A stretch of 6,693 nucleotides of DNA. Origin: an uncultured Lachnospiraceae bacterium. GTDB lineage: Bacteria; Bacillota; Clostridia; Lachnospirales; Lachnospiraceae. Positions 1 to 6,200 of the stretch are shown piece by piece. The stretch is taken from contig CABUBX010000116.1 in NCBI GenBank assembly GCA_902489925.1, forward strand, positions 1-6,693, in the 5' to 3' direction. Under the pieces are notes generated by a model, which was given only the letters and a program-made list of their open reading frames with translations, was not told the origin of the DNA and did no database searches. Within the stretch, counting starts at the first letter, position 1; each line of letters opens with the position of its first letter. The translations under genes were made by a program, and so were the position numbers.

Positions 1-592
1 CAGCATCCGGCTGTGTGCAATTTAAAACGATGACAAAAGGTTTTCCGATAGAGCGAAGTTCACCGACAGTCTTTTCTTCTGCCGGTTCGAACTGCTGTCG
101 CGTAATTTCTCCGAAGCTTCCGTCACTTGTGAGAACAATTCCGACAGTCGAATGGTCACGAATCACTTTTTCGGTGCCGATATGTGCTGCCTTTGAAAAC
201 GGAATTTCTTCTTTAAACCACGGTGTTTTAACCATACGCTCACCCTCGTTGTCCATAACGCCCACAGCACCGTCAACAACATAGCCGACACAATCAATGA
301 GACGAAGACGGACATCGATTTTCCCGTGATTAAAGGTCAGCAAAGCAGCTTCCTTTGGCACAAATTTAGGCTCTACAGTCGTAATCATCGTTCCTTTGCC
401 GCTGACAGGCAGCTCATCTGTAGCGATACTCTGATGATTTTCTTCCATTGACGGGATAACCATCTGACTCATAAACCGGCGGACAAAGGTTGACTTTCCT
501 GTGCGCACAGGTCCGACAACACCGATAAATAGCTCGCCGCCTGTGCGTTTTTGAATATCACGATAAAGATTAAAGTCTTTATATTCAAGCAT
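1..592 (-). CDS. spoIVA: SpoIVA, spore coat morphogenetic ATPase (3' part cut off by window edge)
   Basis: SpoIVA is an ATPase that polymerises on the outer forespore membrane in the mother cell and forms the base on which the spore coat is built; it is also needed for cortex formation. The visible 197 residues are the N-terminal GTPase-like domain of a protein that is about 490 residues in Bacillus subtilis. They show a Walker A loop at residues 27-35 (GPVRTGKST), a threonine switch region followed by EPKFVP at 71-79, a Walker B-like RLIDCVGY at 97-104, the segment KTPWFKEEIPF at 122-132 and a sensor region IGTEKVIRDHSTVGIV at 138-153. All align by eye with B. subtilis SpoIVA. The ATG at 592-590 is chosen because AAGGAG (605-600) lies 7 nt upstream and the protein starts at the family's usual place. 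The gene follows gpsA after 62 nt but is separated from it by a terminator-like hairpin, so I infer its own sporulation promoter. Confidence 0.95.
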   Translation of the reverse strand, partial: MLEYKDFNLYRDIQKRTGGELFIGVVGPVRTGKSTFVRRFMSQMVIPSMEENHQSIATDELPVSGKGTMITTVEPKFVPKEAALLTFNHGKIDVRLRLIDCVGYVVDGAVGVMDNEGERMVKTPWFKEEIPFSKAAHIGTEKVIRDHSTVGIVLTSDGSFGEITRQQFEPAEEKTVGELRSIGKPFVIVLNCTQPDA

Positions 593-641
593 AAAAAAAC
601 TCCTTCCATGTATACTGATAACAGTATATGAAAGGAGTTTT
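593..641 (-). terminator. Rho-independent terminator of the upstream operon, overlapping the spoIVA RBS
   Basis: Read on the minus strand, positions 641-622 and 617-596 form a stem of 20 pairs (19 Watson-Crick and one G-U at 631/606) with a 2-nt bulge at 609-610 and the tetraloop TTAT (621-618). The stem runs straight into seven T residues (599-593). It begins 13 nt after the gpsA stop codon, so it is well placed to end the rnhB-to-gpsA transcript. It is AT-rich for a terminator (six G-C pairs plus the wobble), but it is long and has the U tract. Unusually, its 3' arm contains the spoIVA Shine-Dalgarno sequence and the T tract touches the spoIVA ATG. It could therefore also act as a translational block on read-through RNA. 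Confidence 0.75.
600..605 (-). promoter_or_regulatory. spoIVA ribosome binding site, buried in the terminator stem
   Basis: AAGGAG lies 7 nt before the spoIVA ATG, and the spacer is the T7 tract of the hairpin. All six bases pair with CTCCTT at 637-632 in a transcript that reads through from gpsA. The site is free only in an RNA that starts downstream of about 632, or if the stem is opened. Confidence 0.8.
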
Positions 642-650
642 GTCATTAGA
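623..650 (-). promoter_or_regulatory. Candidate sigma-E (mother-cell sporulation) promoter for spoIVA
   Basis: On the minus strand CATATACT (630-623) matches the Bacillus sigma-E -10 pattern CATAcAnT at every specified base except one. A weaker -35 candidate, TCTAAT (650-645), lies 14 nt upstream, a spacing typical for sigma-E. Transcription would begin near 617-615, inside or just past the hairpin loop, leaving a leader of about 25 nt with a free Shine-Dalgarno sequence. In B. subtilis spoIVA is known to be transcribed by sigma-E in the mother cell, which fits. The -35 match is poor (about 4 of 6), and part of the -10 match is constrained by the palindrome, so this is a prediction. Confidence 0.5.
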
Positions 651-654
651 CCTT

Positions 655-1665
655 TTATTTCCATGTAAGACTGCCGTATTCCGCCCGGCCGTCCCTTAAA
701 AATAAATCTTCAACAGCTTCAAGTGCCGATTTGCCTTCAAATAAGACTTTATTTACCTGCTCGATAATCGGCATATCAACACCGTGCTTTTTTGAAAGTG
801 CCAGTGCCGCCTTTGCAGAATAGACACCCTCAACTACCATCTTCACTTCATCGGCTGCTTCGTTAAGGCTCATTCCCTGACCGATTAAAAAACCGCATTT
901 TCTGTTGCGGCTGTGAAGACTTGTGCAGGTGACAATCAAATCACCGATACCCGAAAGTCCCGAAAAGGTTTCCGGGCGTCCGCCGCAGGCAATGCCAAGA
1001 CGTCTCATCTCAGCGATGCCTCTTGTCATCAGCGCTGCCTTCGTATTATCCCCATAACCGAGGCCATCTGTCACACCGGCTGCCAAGGCAATCACATTTT
1101 TCAGGGCGCCTCCAAGCTCAATGCCTGTAATATCAGGACTTGTATAGACCCGAAGCACATTGTTCATAAAAACTTCCTGAATATATTCGGCCGTTTCCTT
1201 TGATTTTGCACCGGCAACAAGTGTTGTCGGAATGCCTCTGCCAACTTCCTCCGCATGAGACGGTCCCGAGAGCACTGCAATATCAGCCAAAGGCATCTCC
1301 TCCTCAAGAATATCGGATAAAAGCTTCAGTGAGGCATCTTCTATTCCTTTGGCAACATTGACAATCAATTGTCCCGGCTTAACGTAAGGCGCCGCTTCCT
1401 TTGCCGTGCTGCGGACAAACACAGACGGTACGGCAAAGACAAGCATATCCATGCCCGCACATGCAGTCTTCATATCACTGACGGCTTTAACCTCGGCCGA
1501 GAGTTTAACACCGGGAAGTTTTGTTTGGTGTTCGTGGCAGGTGTTAATCATCGCAACCTCGTCGGCAAGCTTTGACCACATCGTTACCTTATGGCCGTTG
1601 CTGCTTAATACATATGCCAGTGCCGTGCCCCAGCTTCCCATGCCAATCATTCCTATACGCGCCAT
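655..1665 (-). CDS. gpsA: NAD(P)H-dependent glycerol-3-phosphate dehydrogenase GpsA
   Basis: GpsA is a cytoplasmic enzyme that reduces dihydroxyacetone phosphate to sn-glycerol-3-phosphate, the backbone of bacterial phospholipids. The 336 residues match the usual length. The N-terminal Rossmann fold carries GMGSWG at 8-13 (GxGxxG nucleotide site). It is followed by VAKG at 104-107, the substrate-loop motif LSGPSHAEEV at 132-141, GALKN with the expected catalytic lysine K189, NTKAAL at 207-212, and the C-terminal signature SGLSGIGDLIVTC at 235-247 with RNRK at 253-256. The ATG at 1665 puts the glycine-rich loop where the family has it and is preceded by AGGTGG 6 nt upstream. The gene starts 21 nt after plsY, whose product uses its product directly. 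It appears to be the last gene of the operon, since a terminator hairpin follows 13 nt after its stop codon. Confidence 0.97.
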   Translation of the reverse strand: MARIGMIGMGSWGTALAYVLSSNGHKVTMWSKLADEVAMINTCHEHQTKLPGVKLSAEVKAVSDMKTACAGMDMLVFAVPSVFVRSTAKEAAPYVKPGQLIVNVAKGIEDASLKLLSDILEEEMPLADIAVLSGPSHAEEVGRGIPTTLVAGAKSKETAEYIQEVFMNNVLRVYTSPDITGIELGGALKNVIALAAGVTDGLGYGDNTKAALMTRGIAEMRRLGIACGGRPETFSGLSGIGDLIVTCTSLHSRNRKCGFLIGQGMSLNEAADEVKMVVEGVYSAKAALALSKKHGVDMPIIEQVNKVLFEGKSALEAVEDLFLRDGRAEYGSLTWK

Positions 1666-1686
1666 AATTTGCCACCTCTTTAATTT

Positions 1687-2304
1687 CTATTTTTTCTTTT
1701 TTTCAAATTTATTTTCCGTACCGTGAATCAGACGGATAATATTGGCTCTGTGCCGCCACCATGCCATTGCCCAAAACAGGACGCTGATGATAAATAAATG
1801 CCACTGCCCGAAGTAAAAAATCAGACAGCAGATTGGAAACAGTGCCGTAATGGCCAGTGAACCGACAGACACATAACGTGTTGCATAAAAAGCGACTGCA
1901 AAAACAACGATGGCCAGCGCTGCGAAACGCCAGTCAAAGGCAAACATCACGCCCGATGTCACTGCTATGCCCTTGCCGCCCTTAAATTTTAAATAAAACG
2001 GATAGTTATGCCCGAGGACAACACCGAAGCCTGTGTACATTGTCAGCAGCGACATATCAATCCCGCTGTTTGCAAAAATCACATATCTGACAAGATAAAT
2101 TGCTGCAAGTCCTTTCAGTGCGTCACCCGCATAAGTAATATAACCGGCTTTTTTACCAAGTGTTCTCAAAACATTCGTTGTTCCCGCATTGCCGCTGCCG
2201 TAATTACGGATATCAATTCCGTGACAGCGACCGTAAATATAGCCCGACTGGATACAGCCGAACAAATAACCGATGCACAAGCATAAAATAATTTTTGAAG
2301 CCAT
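1687..2304 (-). CDS. plsY: Acyl-phosphate:glycerol-3-phosphate acyltransferase PlsY
   Basis: PlsY is a polytopic membrane enzyme that transfers an acyl group from acyl-phosphate (made by PlsX) to position 1 of glycerol-3-phosphate, giving lysophosphatidic acid. The 205 residues contain the family motifs that face the cytoplasm: GSGNAGTTNVLR at 36-47, DALKG at 61-65, GHNYPFYLKFKGGKGIA at 98-114, and the C-terminal HRANIIRLIHGTENKF at 185-200. Hydrophobic segments at roughly 3-20, 64-78, 84-98, 114-140 and 147-181 fit the multi-span topology of the family. The last residues are a lysine run (EKKKK), a positively charged cytoplasmic tail coded by an A-rich tract. The ATG overlaps the der stop codon by one base (TAATG), with AAGGA 6 nt upstream inside der, which suggests translational coupling. 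gpsA follows 21 nt downstream. Confidence 0.97.
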   Translation of the reverse strand: MASKIILCLCIGYLFGCIQSGYIYGRCHGIDIRNYGSGNAGTTNVLRTLGKKAGYITYAGDALKGLAAIYLVRYVIFANSGIDMSLLTMYTGFGVVLGHNYPFYLKFKGGKGIAVTSGVMFAFDWRFAALAIVVFAVAFYATRYVSVGSLAITALFPICCLIFYFGQWHLFIISVLFWAMAWWRHRANIIRLIHGTENKFEKKKK

Positions 2305-3632
2305 TATTTATCCTTGTCCTTTCTCTCCCTGTAGATGAAGTGAATCGGTGTGCCTCTGAAACCAAAGGCTTCCCGGATTTTATTTTCAATATAACGTGTA
2401 TATGAAAAATGTGTCAGCTCTTTATCATTAATAAAGATGACAAAAGTCGGCGGCTTTACGGAAACTTGTGTAATGTAGTAAAGACGGAGACGCTTGCCCT
2501 TATCTGACGGCGGCTGCTTCATCGCTACAGCCTCGGATAAGATTTCATTCAATACGCCTGTGCCGACGCGAAGTGCATGATTCTCAATAACCATGTCAAT
2601 CGTTTCGTATATCTTATGAAGGCGCTGCCCGGTTAATGCCGAAATAAAAATAAGCTCGGCATACGGCATAAATGAAAGTGTTCTTTTGATATCCTCTTTA
2701 AACTTATTCATTGTCTTATCATTTTTTTCAATGGCATCCCATTTATTGACAGCGATAATCATACCCTTGCCCCGCTCGTGGGCAATGCCCGCAATCTTTG
2801 CATCCTGCTCTGTAACACCCTCAACGGCATCAATCATCAGGATGACAACATCGGCGCGCTCAACGGCAGATACGGTACGGATAATACTGTAGCGCTCTAA
2901 ATCCTCTTTGATCTTGTTTTTTCTTCTAAGACCTGCCGTATCAATAAACACATACTCCCTGCCATGATACTTTACAGGCGTATCGACAGCATCTCTTGTT
3001 GTTCCGGCAATGTCTGATACAATGACTCTGTCCTCACCGACAAGACGGTTGACAAGCGAGGATTTTCCGACATTCGGCTTTCCGACAATGGCAATCTTCG
3101 GACGTTCGTCCTCCTCCTCGGCTGTCTGGTCTTTATTAAAATACTTTGCAACCTCGTCAAGCATATCGCCAAGACCAAGCATAGAAGCTGCGGAAATCGG
3201 CATCGGCTCTCCAAGCCCAAGACCGTAAAATTCATACGTGTCCATCATAAATTTTTCAAAATTGTCAACTTTATTGACAGCTAAGACAATCGGCTTGCCT
3301 GATTTTCTTAACATATCGGCAACCTTTGTATCAGCGTCTGTCAGTCCCTGACGCACATCTGTCATAAAAATGATAACATCTGCGGTTTCAATGGCAAGCT
3401 CGGCCTGCTGACGCATCTGTGAAAGAATAATATCCTTGCTTTCCGGCTCAATACCGCCTGTATCCACAAGGGTAAACTGCATGTCAAGCCATGTCACGTC
3501 GGCATAAATTCTGTCTCGTGTCACACCCGGCGTATCCTTGACGATACTGATTTTCTTACCGGCAAGCACGTTAAACAATGTTGATTTGCCCACGTTCGGT
3601 CGGCCGACAACTGCAACGATTGGTCTGCTCAT
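2304..3632 (-). CDS. der: Ribosome biogenesis GTPase Der (EngA), two GTPase domains in tandem
   Basis: Der is an essential GTPase that helps mature the 50S ribosomal subunit. The 442 residues have the full family layout. GTPase domain 1 has the P-loop GRPNVGKST at 10-18, DTGG at 57-60, NKVD at 120-123 and SAA at 147-149. An acidic linker lies near 166-177. GTPase domain 2 has GKPNVGKSS at 184-192, DTAG at 231-234, NKWD at 296-299 and SAL at 331-333. A C-terminal KH-like domain spans roughly 355-436, with the typical SVKPPTFVIF (391-400) and GFRGTPIHF (424-432). All nucleotide-binding motifs are intact. The ATG at 3632 is supported by AAGGAG (3646-3641) 8 nt upstream. The gene begins 15 nt after the DUF512 gene and overlaps plsY by one base. 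A separate promoter may lie in the end of the upstream gene. Confidence 0.98.
   Translation of the reverse strand: MSRPIVAVVGRPNVGKSTLFNVLAGKKISIVKDTPGVTRDRIYADVTWLDMQFTLVDTGGIEPESKDIILSQMRQQAELAIETADVIIFMTDVRQGLTDADTKVADMLRKSGKPIVLAVNKVDNFEKFMMDTYEFYGLGLGEPMPISAASMLGLGDMLDEVAKYFNKDQTAEEEDERPKIAIVGKPNVGKSSLVNRLVGEDRVIVSDIAGTTRDAVDTPVKYHGREYVFIDTAGLRRKNKIKEDLERYSIIRTVSAVERADVVILMIDAVEGVTEQDAKIAGIAHERGKGMIIAVNKWDAIEKNDKTMNKFKEDIKRTLSFMPYAELIFISALTGQRLHKIYETIDMVIENHALRVGTGVLNEILSEAVAMKQPPSDKGKRLRLYYITQVSVKPPTFVIFINDKELTHFSYTRYIENKIREAFGFRGTPIHFIYRERKDKDK
2311..2315 (-). promoter_or_regulatory. plsY ribosome binding site inside the end of der
   Basis: AAGGA lies 6 nt before the plsY ATG, within the last codons of der. 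The der stop and plsY start share one base (TAATG at 2306-2302), the classic layout for stop-start re-initiation. Confidence 0.7.
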
Positions 3633-3647
3633 ATCTGTATCTCCTTT

Positions 3648-4955
3648 TTAATTCAATAATAAATCCATTAAATCTTGTCCACTAGATTGTATAATACATG
3701 CTTTTACTTGTAAAGCTTTTTCGATATCTTTTAAAGTTATATCATCCAAAAAGACTTCTTCACCGCTTCTAAGCATATTTACAGGCACTAAAAGTTCGCC
3801 GCTTAAAGTCTTTTCTTTTAATTGTTTGATAATATCCTGTCCCGTAATCAGACCGGCAACTGTAATTGTCTCTCCAAAGAAATCATTGCGTATACAATGG
3901 ACATGAACATCCATATTCGGAAACTTTTCTTTGGCATCTTCAATCAGGCTACATATATACGGATAGGACAGCTTTCCTGTCACAATATCCTTTTTAATCG
4001 CACGTGCAGACGGTTTTGCCTGATTTAAGGCTTCGTGAAATTCCTCGATTAAAAGCCGCATCATACCGACACCGTTTTCAAGCTGGATATAGCCGTCATA
4101 CCGTTCTTCCTCAGGAAGCGGCAGACCTGCCATAATATACCATTCATCACCGCCATGAATAAAATGACTGTCATATTCGGCATAAAGCTTTTTTTGCCAG
4201 CGCTCAATAATCTCTATGACATCTTTGGCATCTTCACTGTTAAACGGCTCAACCTTGGCAAGCCCGTCGCGGTACTTTGTCATGCCCATCGGCACAACGG
4301 ACACACTTTCCATATAAGGAAGAAACTGTGACAAATCTTCAATAGATTTTTCAAGCACCGCGCCGTCATTGATATTTTTACAGAGTACAATCTGTCCGTT
4401 CATCATGACGCCGTGTTCATAAAACTTCTGAAGTTGTGCCATAATTTTTCCGGCAAAACGGTTGTTAAGCATCTCACAGCGAAGCTCTGGATTCGTTGTA
4501 TGTACAGAAATATTAATCGGTGACAAATTATATTTAATAATACGGTCAATATCTTTTTCCTTCATATTTGTCAGGGTGATATAATTTCCCTGTAAAAATG
4601 AAAGTCTTGAATCATCATCCTTAAAATACATGGTTTCCCGCATACCTTTCGGAAGCTGGTCGATAAAGCAAAAGATGCATTTGTTTGTACAGGATTTATA
4701 GTTGTCCATCAGACCCTGTTCAAAGGTAATTCCTAAGTCTTCATCCTCATCCTTTTCGATTTCAAGAAGCCACTCCTCCCCGTTTTCACGGCGCACTAAA
4801 AGTTCAATGTATTCTTCTTCAATCATATATTGGTAATCAAAAATATCCTGAATTTCCTGATGATTGATTTCGACGAGCGCATCTCCCGGAACCAAATCCA
4901 TCTCCTCCGCAATGCTGCCCGGGGCAATTGATTTAATAATATGTATATTTTTCAT
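3648..4955 (-). CDS. Radical SAM protein with N-terminal PDZ-like and C-terminal DUF512 domains, function unknown
   Basis: This conserved 435-residue protein has no established function. Residues below are numbered from the upstream ATG at 4958. The N-terminus (about 4-70) resembles a PDZ domain: IAPGSIAEEMDLVPGD at 11-26, then ALVEINHQEIQD. Next comes the cluster motif CTNKCIFC (C90, C94, C97; CX3CX2C), the radical SAM spacing for a 4Fe-4S cluster that cleaves S-adenosylmethionine, followed by FIDQLPKGMR. The C-terminal half is the DUF512 region, with VVPMGMTKYR at 221-230, HGGDEWYIMAGLPLP at 268-282 and TVAGLITGQD at 366-375. There are two adjacent ATGs at 4958 and 4955. I chose 4955 because GGAG (4966-4963) lies 7 nt before it but only 4 nt before the other. 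The gene abuts pgeF and is followed 15 nt later by der. Its 3' end is notably AT-rich. A redox or modification role can be suspected from the cluster but is not shown. Confidence 0.9.
   Translation of the reverse strand: MKNIHIIKSIAPGSIAEEMDLVPGDALVEINHQEIQDIFDYQYMIEEEYIELLVRRENGEEWLLEIEKDEDEDLGITFEQGLMDNYKSCTNKCIFCFIDQLPKGMRETMYFKDDDSRLSFLQGNYITLTNMKEKDIDRIIKYNLSPINISVHTTNPELRCEMLNNRFAGKIMAQLQKFYEHGVMMNGQIVLCKNINDGAVLEKSIEDLSQFLPYMESVSVVPMGMTKYRDGLAKVEPFNSEDAKDVIEIIERWQKKLYAEYDSHFIHGGDEWYIMAGLPLPEEERYDGYIQLENGVGMMRLLIEEFHEALNQAKPSARAIKKDIVTGKLSYPYICSLIEDAKEKFPNMDVHVHCIRNDFFGETITVAGLITGQDIIKQLKEKTLSGELLVPVNMLRSGEEVFLDDITLKDIEKALQVKACIIQSSGQDLMDLLLN
3686..3714 (-). promoter_or_regulatory. Candidate sigma-A promoter for der-plsY-gpsA, inside the DUF512 gene
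   Basis: On the minus strand TTTACA (3714-3709) and TACAAT (3691-3686) are separated by exactly 17 nt. Each differs from the sigma-A consensus (TTGACA, TATAAT) at one base. Transcription would start near 3679, about 45 nt before the der ATG, within the last codons of the DUF512 gene. The surrounding 100 bases are AT-rich compared with the rest of that gene, as expected around a promoter. No hairpin terminator separates it from the upstream genes, so it would add to operon read-through rather than replace it. AT-rich sequence yields chance matches, hence the moderate confidence. Confidence 0.45.
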
Positions 4956-5818
4956 CATCTATCTCCATTTTCAAGCATTAGAAAAGCCGCCAGTGAACCG
5001 CGTGCATTTCCGGTTTTTCTGTGGGACCACATCACTTCGCTGTTGCAGCAAGTGCAGATGTCTGTGACGGCAATATTTGTCTCCAAAAGCCCGCCCTCTA
5101 AAAGGACAGCCTTATTGGCTTTCCATAAGTCAAGCATATATTTGCCGCCGCCCTTATCTGTCATAAAACTGTCATAGGCTTTTGCGGAAAAATTCTCTTT
5201 GAAAATATCTGCGACATCCTTGCTGATTTCATAACACTGCCCGCAAATCGACGGACCGATTGCCGCTTTAATATGTTCAGGACGACAGTCAAAATAGTTT
5301 TTCATCACCTTAATTGTCTCAATACCGATTTTTCCGGCAGTGCCTCTCCAGCCGGAATGGCTTAAACCAATCACATGCCTGACATCATCGACAAAAAACA
5401 GCGGCACACAATCTGCAAAAAAAGTAACAAGACCAAGCCCACGCACATTCGTCACAAGTCCGTCCACGTCCGTATAATCCTTTTGCCGCAGGATGCCCTT
5501 ACCTAAATCCTCCTCTGTGACAATGCCGACATTTGTTGTATGCGTCTGGTCCGAAAAAACCATCTGTGTACAATCAATGCCGACTGCATGGCCAAAGCGG
5601 CGAAAATTTTCCATCACCTTTTCCCGGTCATCACCTCTTGTAAATGAAAGGTTCATCGATTCAAAGCAGCCCTCGCTGACACCGCCAAGCCGCGTGGAAA
5701 ATCCATGTCTTATTTCTTTAACCGGCTGAAAAAGCTTAAATTCTATTACCGGAACACCGTCTTTTACGACAATTTCTGTCGTATTTGTTCCCTTTTTAAT
5801 CAATTGATTTATATCCAT
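4955..5818 (-). CDS. pgeF: PgeF/YfiH/YlmD family laccase-domain protein (peptidoglycan editing factor)
   Basis: Members of this family (Pfam Cu-oxidase_4) were long called polyphenol oxidases. The E. coli member PgeF prevents wrong amino acids in peptidoglycan stems, and mammalian and bacterial relatives act on purine nucleosides. The 287 residues contain RHGFSTRLGGVSEG at 37-50, NLSF at 56-59, QTHTTNV at 91-97, DVDGLVTN at 117-124, FFADCVPL at 133-140, HSGWRGTAGK at 154-163, AAIGPSICGQCYEI at 185-198 and a C-terminal DICTCCNSEVMWSHR at 253-267. The metal-site residues expected in the family are all present: H93, C137 and H154. The ATG at 5818 is preferred over one 27 codons upstream (5899), because it has AAAGGAA 8 nt upstream, does not overlap yraN, and the extra residues look unlike the family. 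It lies 16 nt after yraN and its stop overlaps the start of the DUF512 gene. Whether its substrate here is peptidoglycan or a nucleoside cannot be told from sequence. Confidence 0.92.
   Translation of the reverse strand: MDINQLIKKGTNTTEIVVKDGVPVIEFKLFQPVKEIRHGFSTRLGGVSEGCFESMNLSFTRGDDREKVMENFRRFGHAVGIDCTQMVFSDQTHTTNVGIVTEEDLGKGILRQKDYTDVDGLVTNVRGLGLVTFFADCVPLFFVDDVRHVIGLSHSGWRGTAGKIGIETIKVMKNYFDCRPEHIKAAIGPSICGQCYEISKDVADIFKENFSAKAYDSFMTDKGGGKYMLDLWKANKAVLLEGGLLETNIAVTDICTCCNSEVMWSHRKTGNARGSLAAFLMLENGDR
4963..4966 (-). promoter_or_regulatory. Ribosome binding site deciding the DUF512 start
   Basis: GGAG lies inside the last codons of pgeF, 4 nt before the first ATG (4958) and 7 nt before the second (4955). 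The spacing favours the second ATG, which overlaps the pgeF stop by one base (TGATG). The first ATG would give a four-base ATGA overlap and one more methionine. Confidence 0.6.
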
Positions 5819-5826
5819 CTGTCTGA

Positions 5827-5833
5827 TTCCTTT
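5827..5833 (-). promoter_or_regulatory. Ribosome binding site deciding the pgeF start
   Basis: AAAGGAA lies between the yraN stop codon and the ATG at 5818, with 8 nt of spacing. It supports this start over the upstream in-frame ATG at 5899, which lies inside yraN. Confidence 0.65.
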
Positions 5834-5834
5834 A

Positions 5835-6185
5835 CTATTCAATACCAAATGCATTTTGATACAATGTAATTTCATTATCCAAAACAGACACCACGTCAAA
5901 TCGACACGGTGTCTGCATAGAAAGATGATGCGCCATCATATAGGCCATTGCAGTCGTGTGCAGCCTCTGTTGTTTTCGATAATCGACAGCCTCCCACGGA
6001 GCACCATGCCAGCTGCTTTTGCGGTACTTGACTTCCACAAACACAAGTACCCCCTCATGACTTGCAATAATGTCGATTTCGCCGTGGCGGCTATGGTAGT
6101 TTTTCTCAAGAATTGTATAGCCCAGTCCCTCAAGATAACGGGCTGCCATCGCTTCATAGGCGCTTCCTACCGCTCTTTTATCCAT
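5835..6185 (-). CDS. yraN: YraN/UPF0102 family protein, endonuclease-like fold
   Basis: This small conserved protein belongs to UPF0102, which has a PD-(D/E)XK-like (Holliday-junction-resolvase type) fold; its physiological role is not established. The 116 residues are the usual length. The N-terminal helix has the family pattern G7-x3-E11-x2-A14 followed by LGYTILEKNY (21-30). GEIDII (35-40) and FVEVKYR (49-55) supply the putative metal and catalytic residues E36, D38, E51 and K53. A lysine-containing helix follows at 70-84 (KQQRLHTTAMAYMMA), and RFDVVSV at 95-101 is the usual C-terminal strand. The ATG at 6185 has GGAG (6199-6196) 10 nt upstream, slightly long. The gene lies 15 nt after rnhB, a neighbour it has in many bacteria, which hints at a nucleic-acid role but does not prove one. 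Confidence 0.93.
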   Translation of the reverse strand: MDKRAVGSAYEAMAARYLEGLGYTILEKNYHSRHGEIDIIASHEGVLVFVEVKYRKSSWHGAPWEAVDYRKQQRLHTTAMAYMMAHHLSMQTPCRFDVVSVLDNEITLYQNAFGIE

Positions 6186-6200
6186 CTTTGTTCATCTCCG

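Noticed and set aside
15..284. Plus-strand open frame of 89 codons opposite spoIVA
   Set aside because: It is the mirror of a conserved spoIVA coding region, has no Shine-Dalgarno sequence, and the translation is low-complexity and unlike any family I know.
607..609. Out-of-frame ATG inside the spoIVA leader hairpin
   Set aside because: It lies 17 nt before the spoIVA start in another frame, overlaps the Shine-Dalgarno sequence of spoIVA and has no binding site of its own.
5838..5880. Possible promoter for pgeF in the AT-rich end of yraN
   Set aside because: I could not find a -35/-10 pair with acceptable spacing; the best combinations match each hexamer at only about half of the bases.
5819..5899. 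Longer pgeF starting at the ATG at 5899
   Set aside because: The extra 27 residues overlap the end of yraN, do not resemble the family N-terminus and lack a good ribosome binding site, whereas the ATG at 5818 has one.
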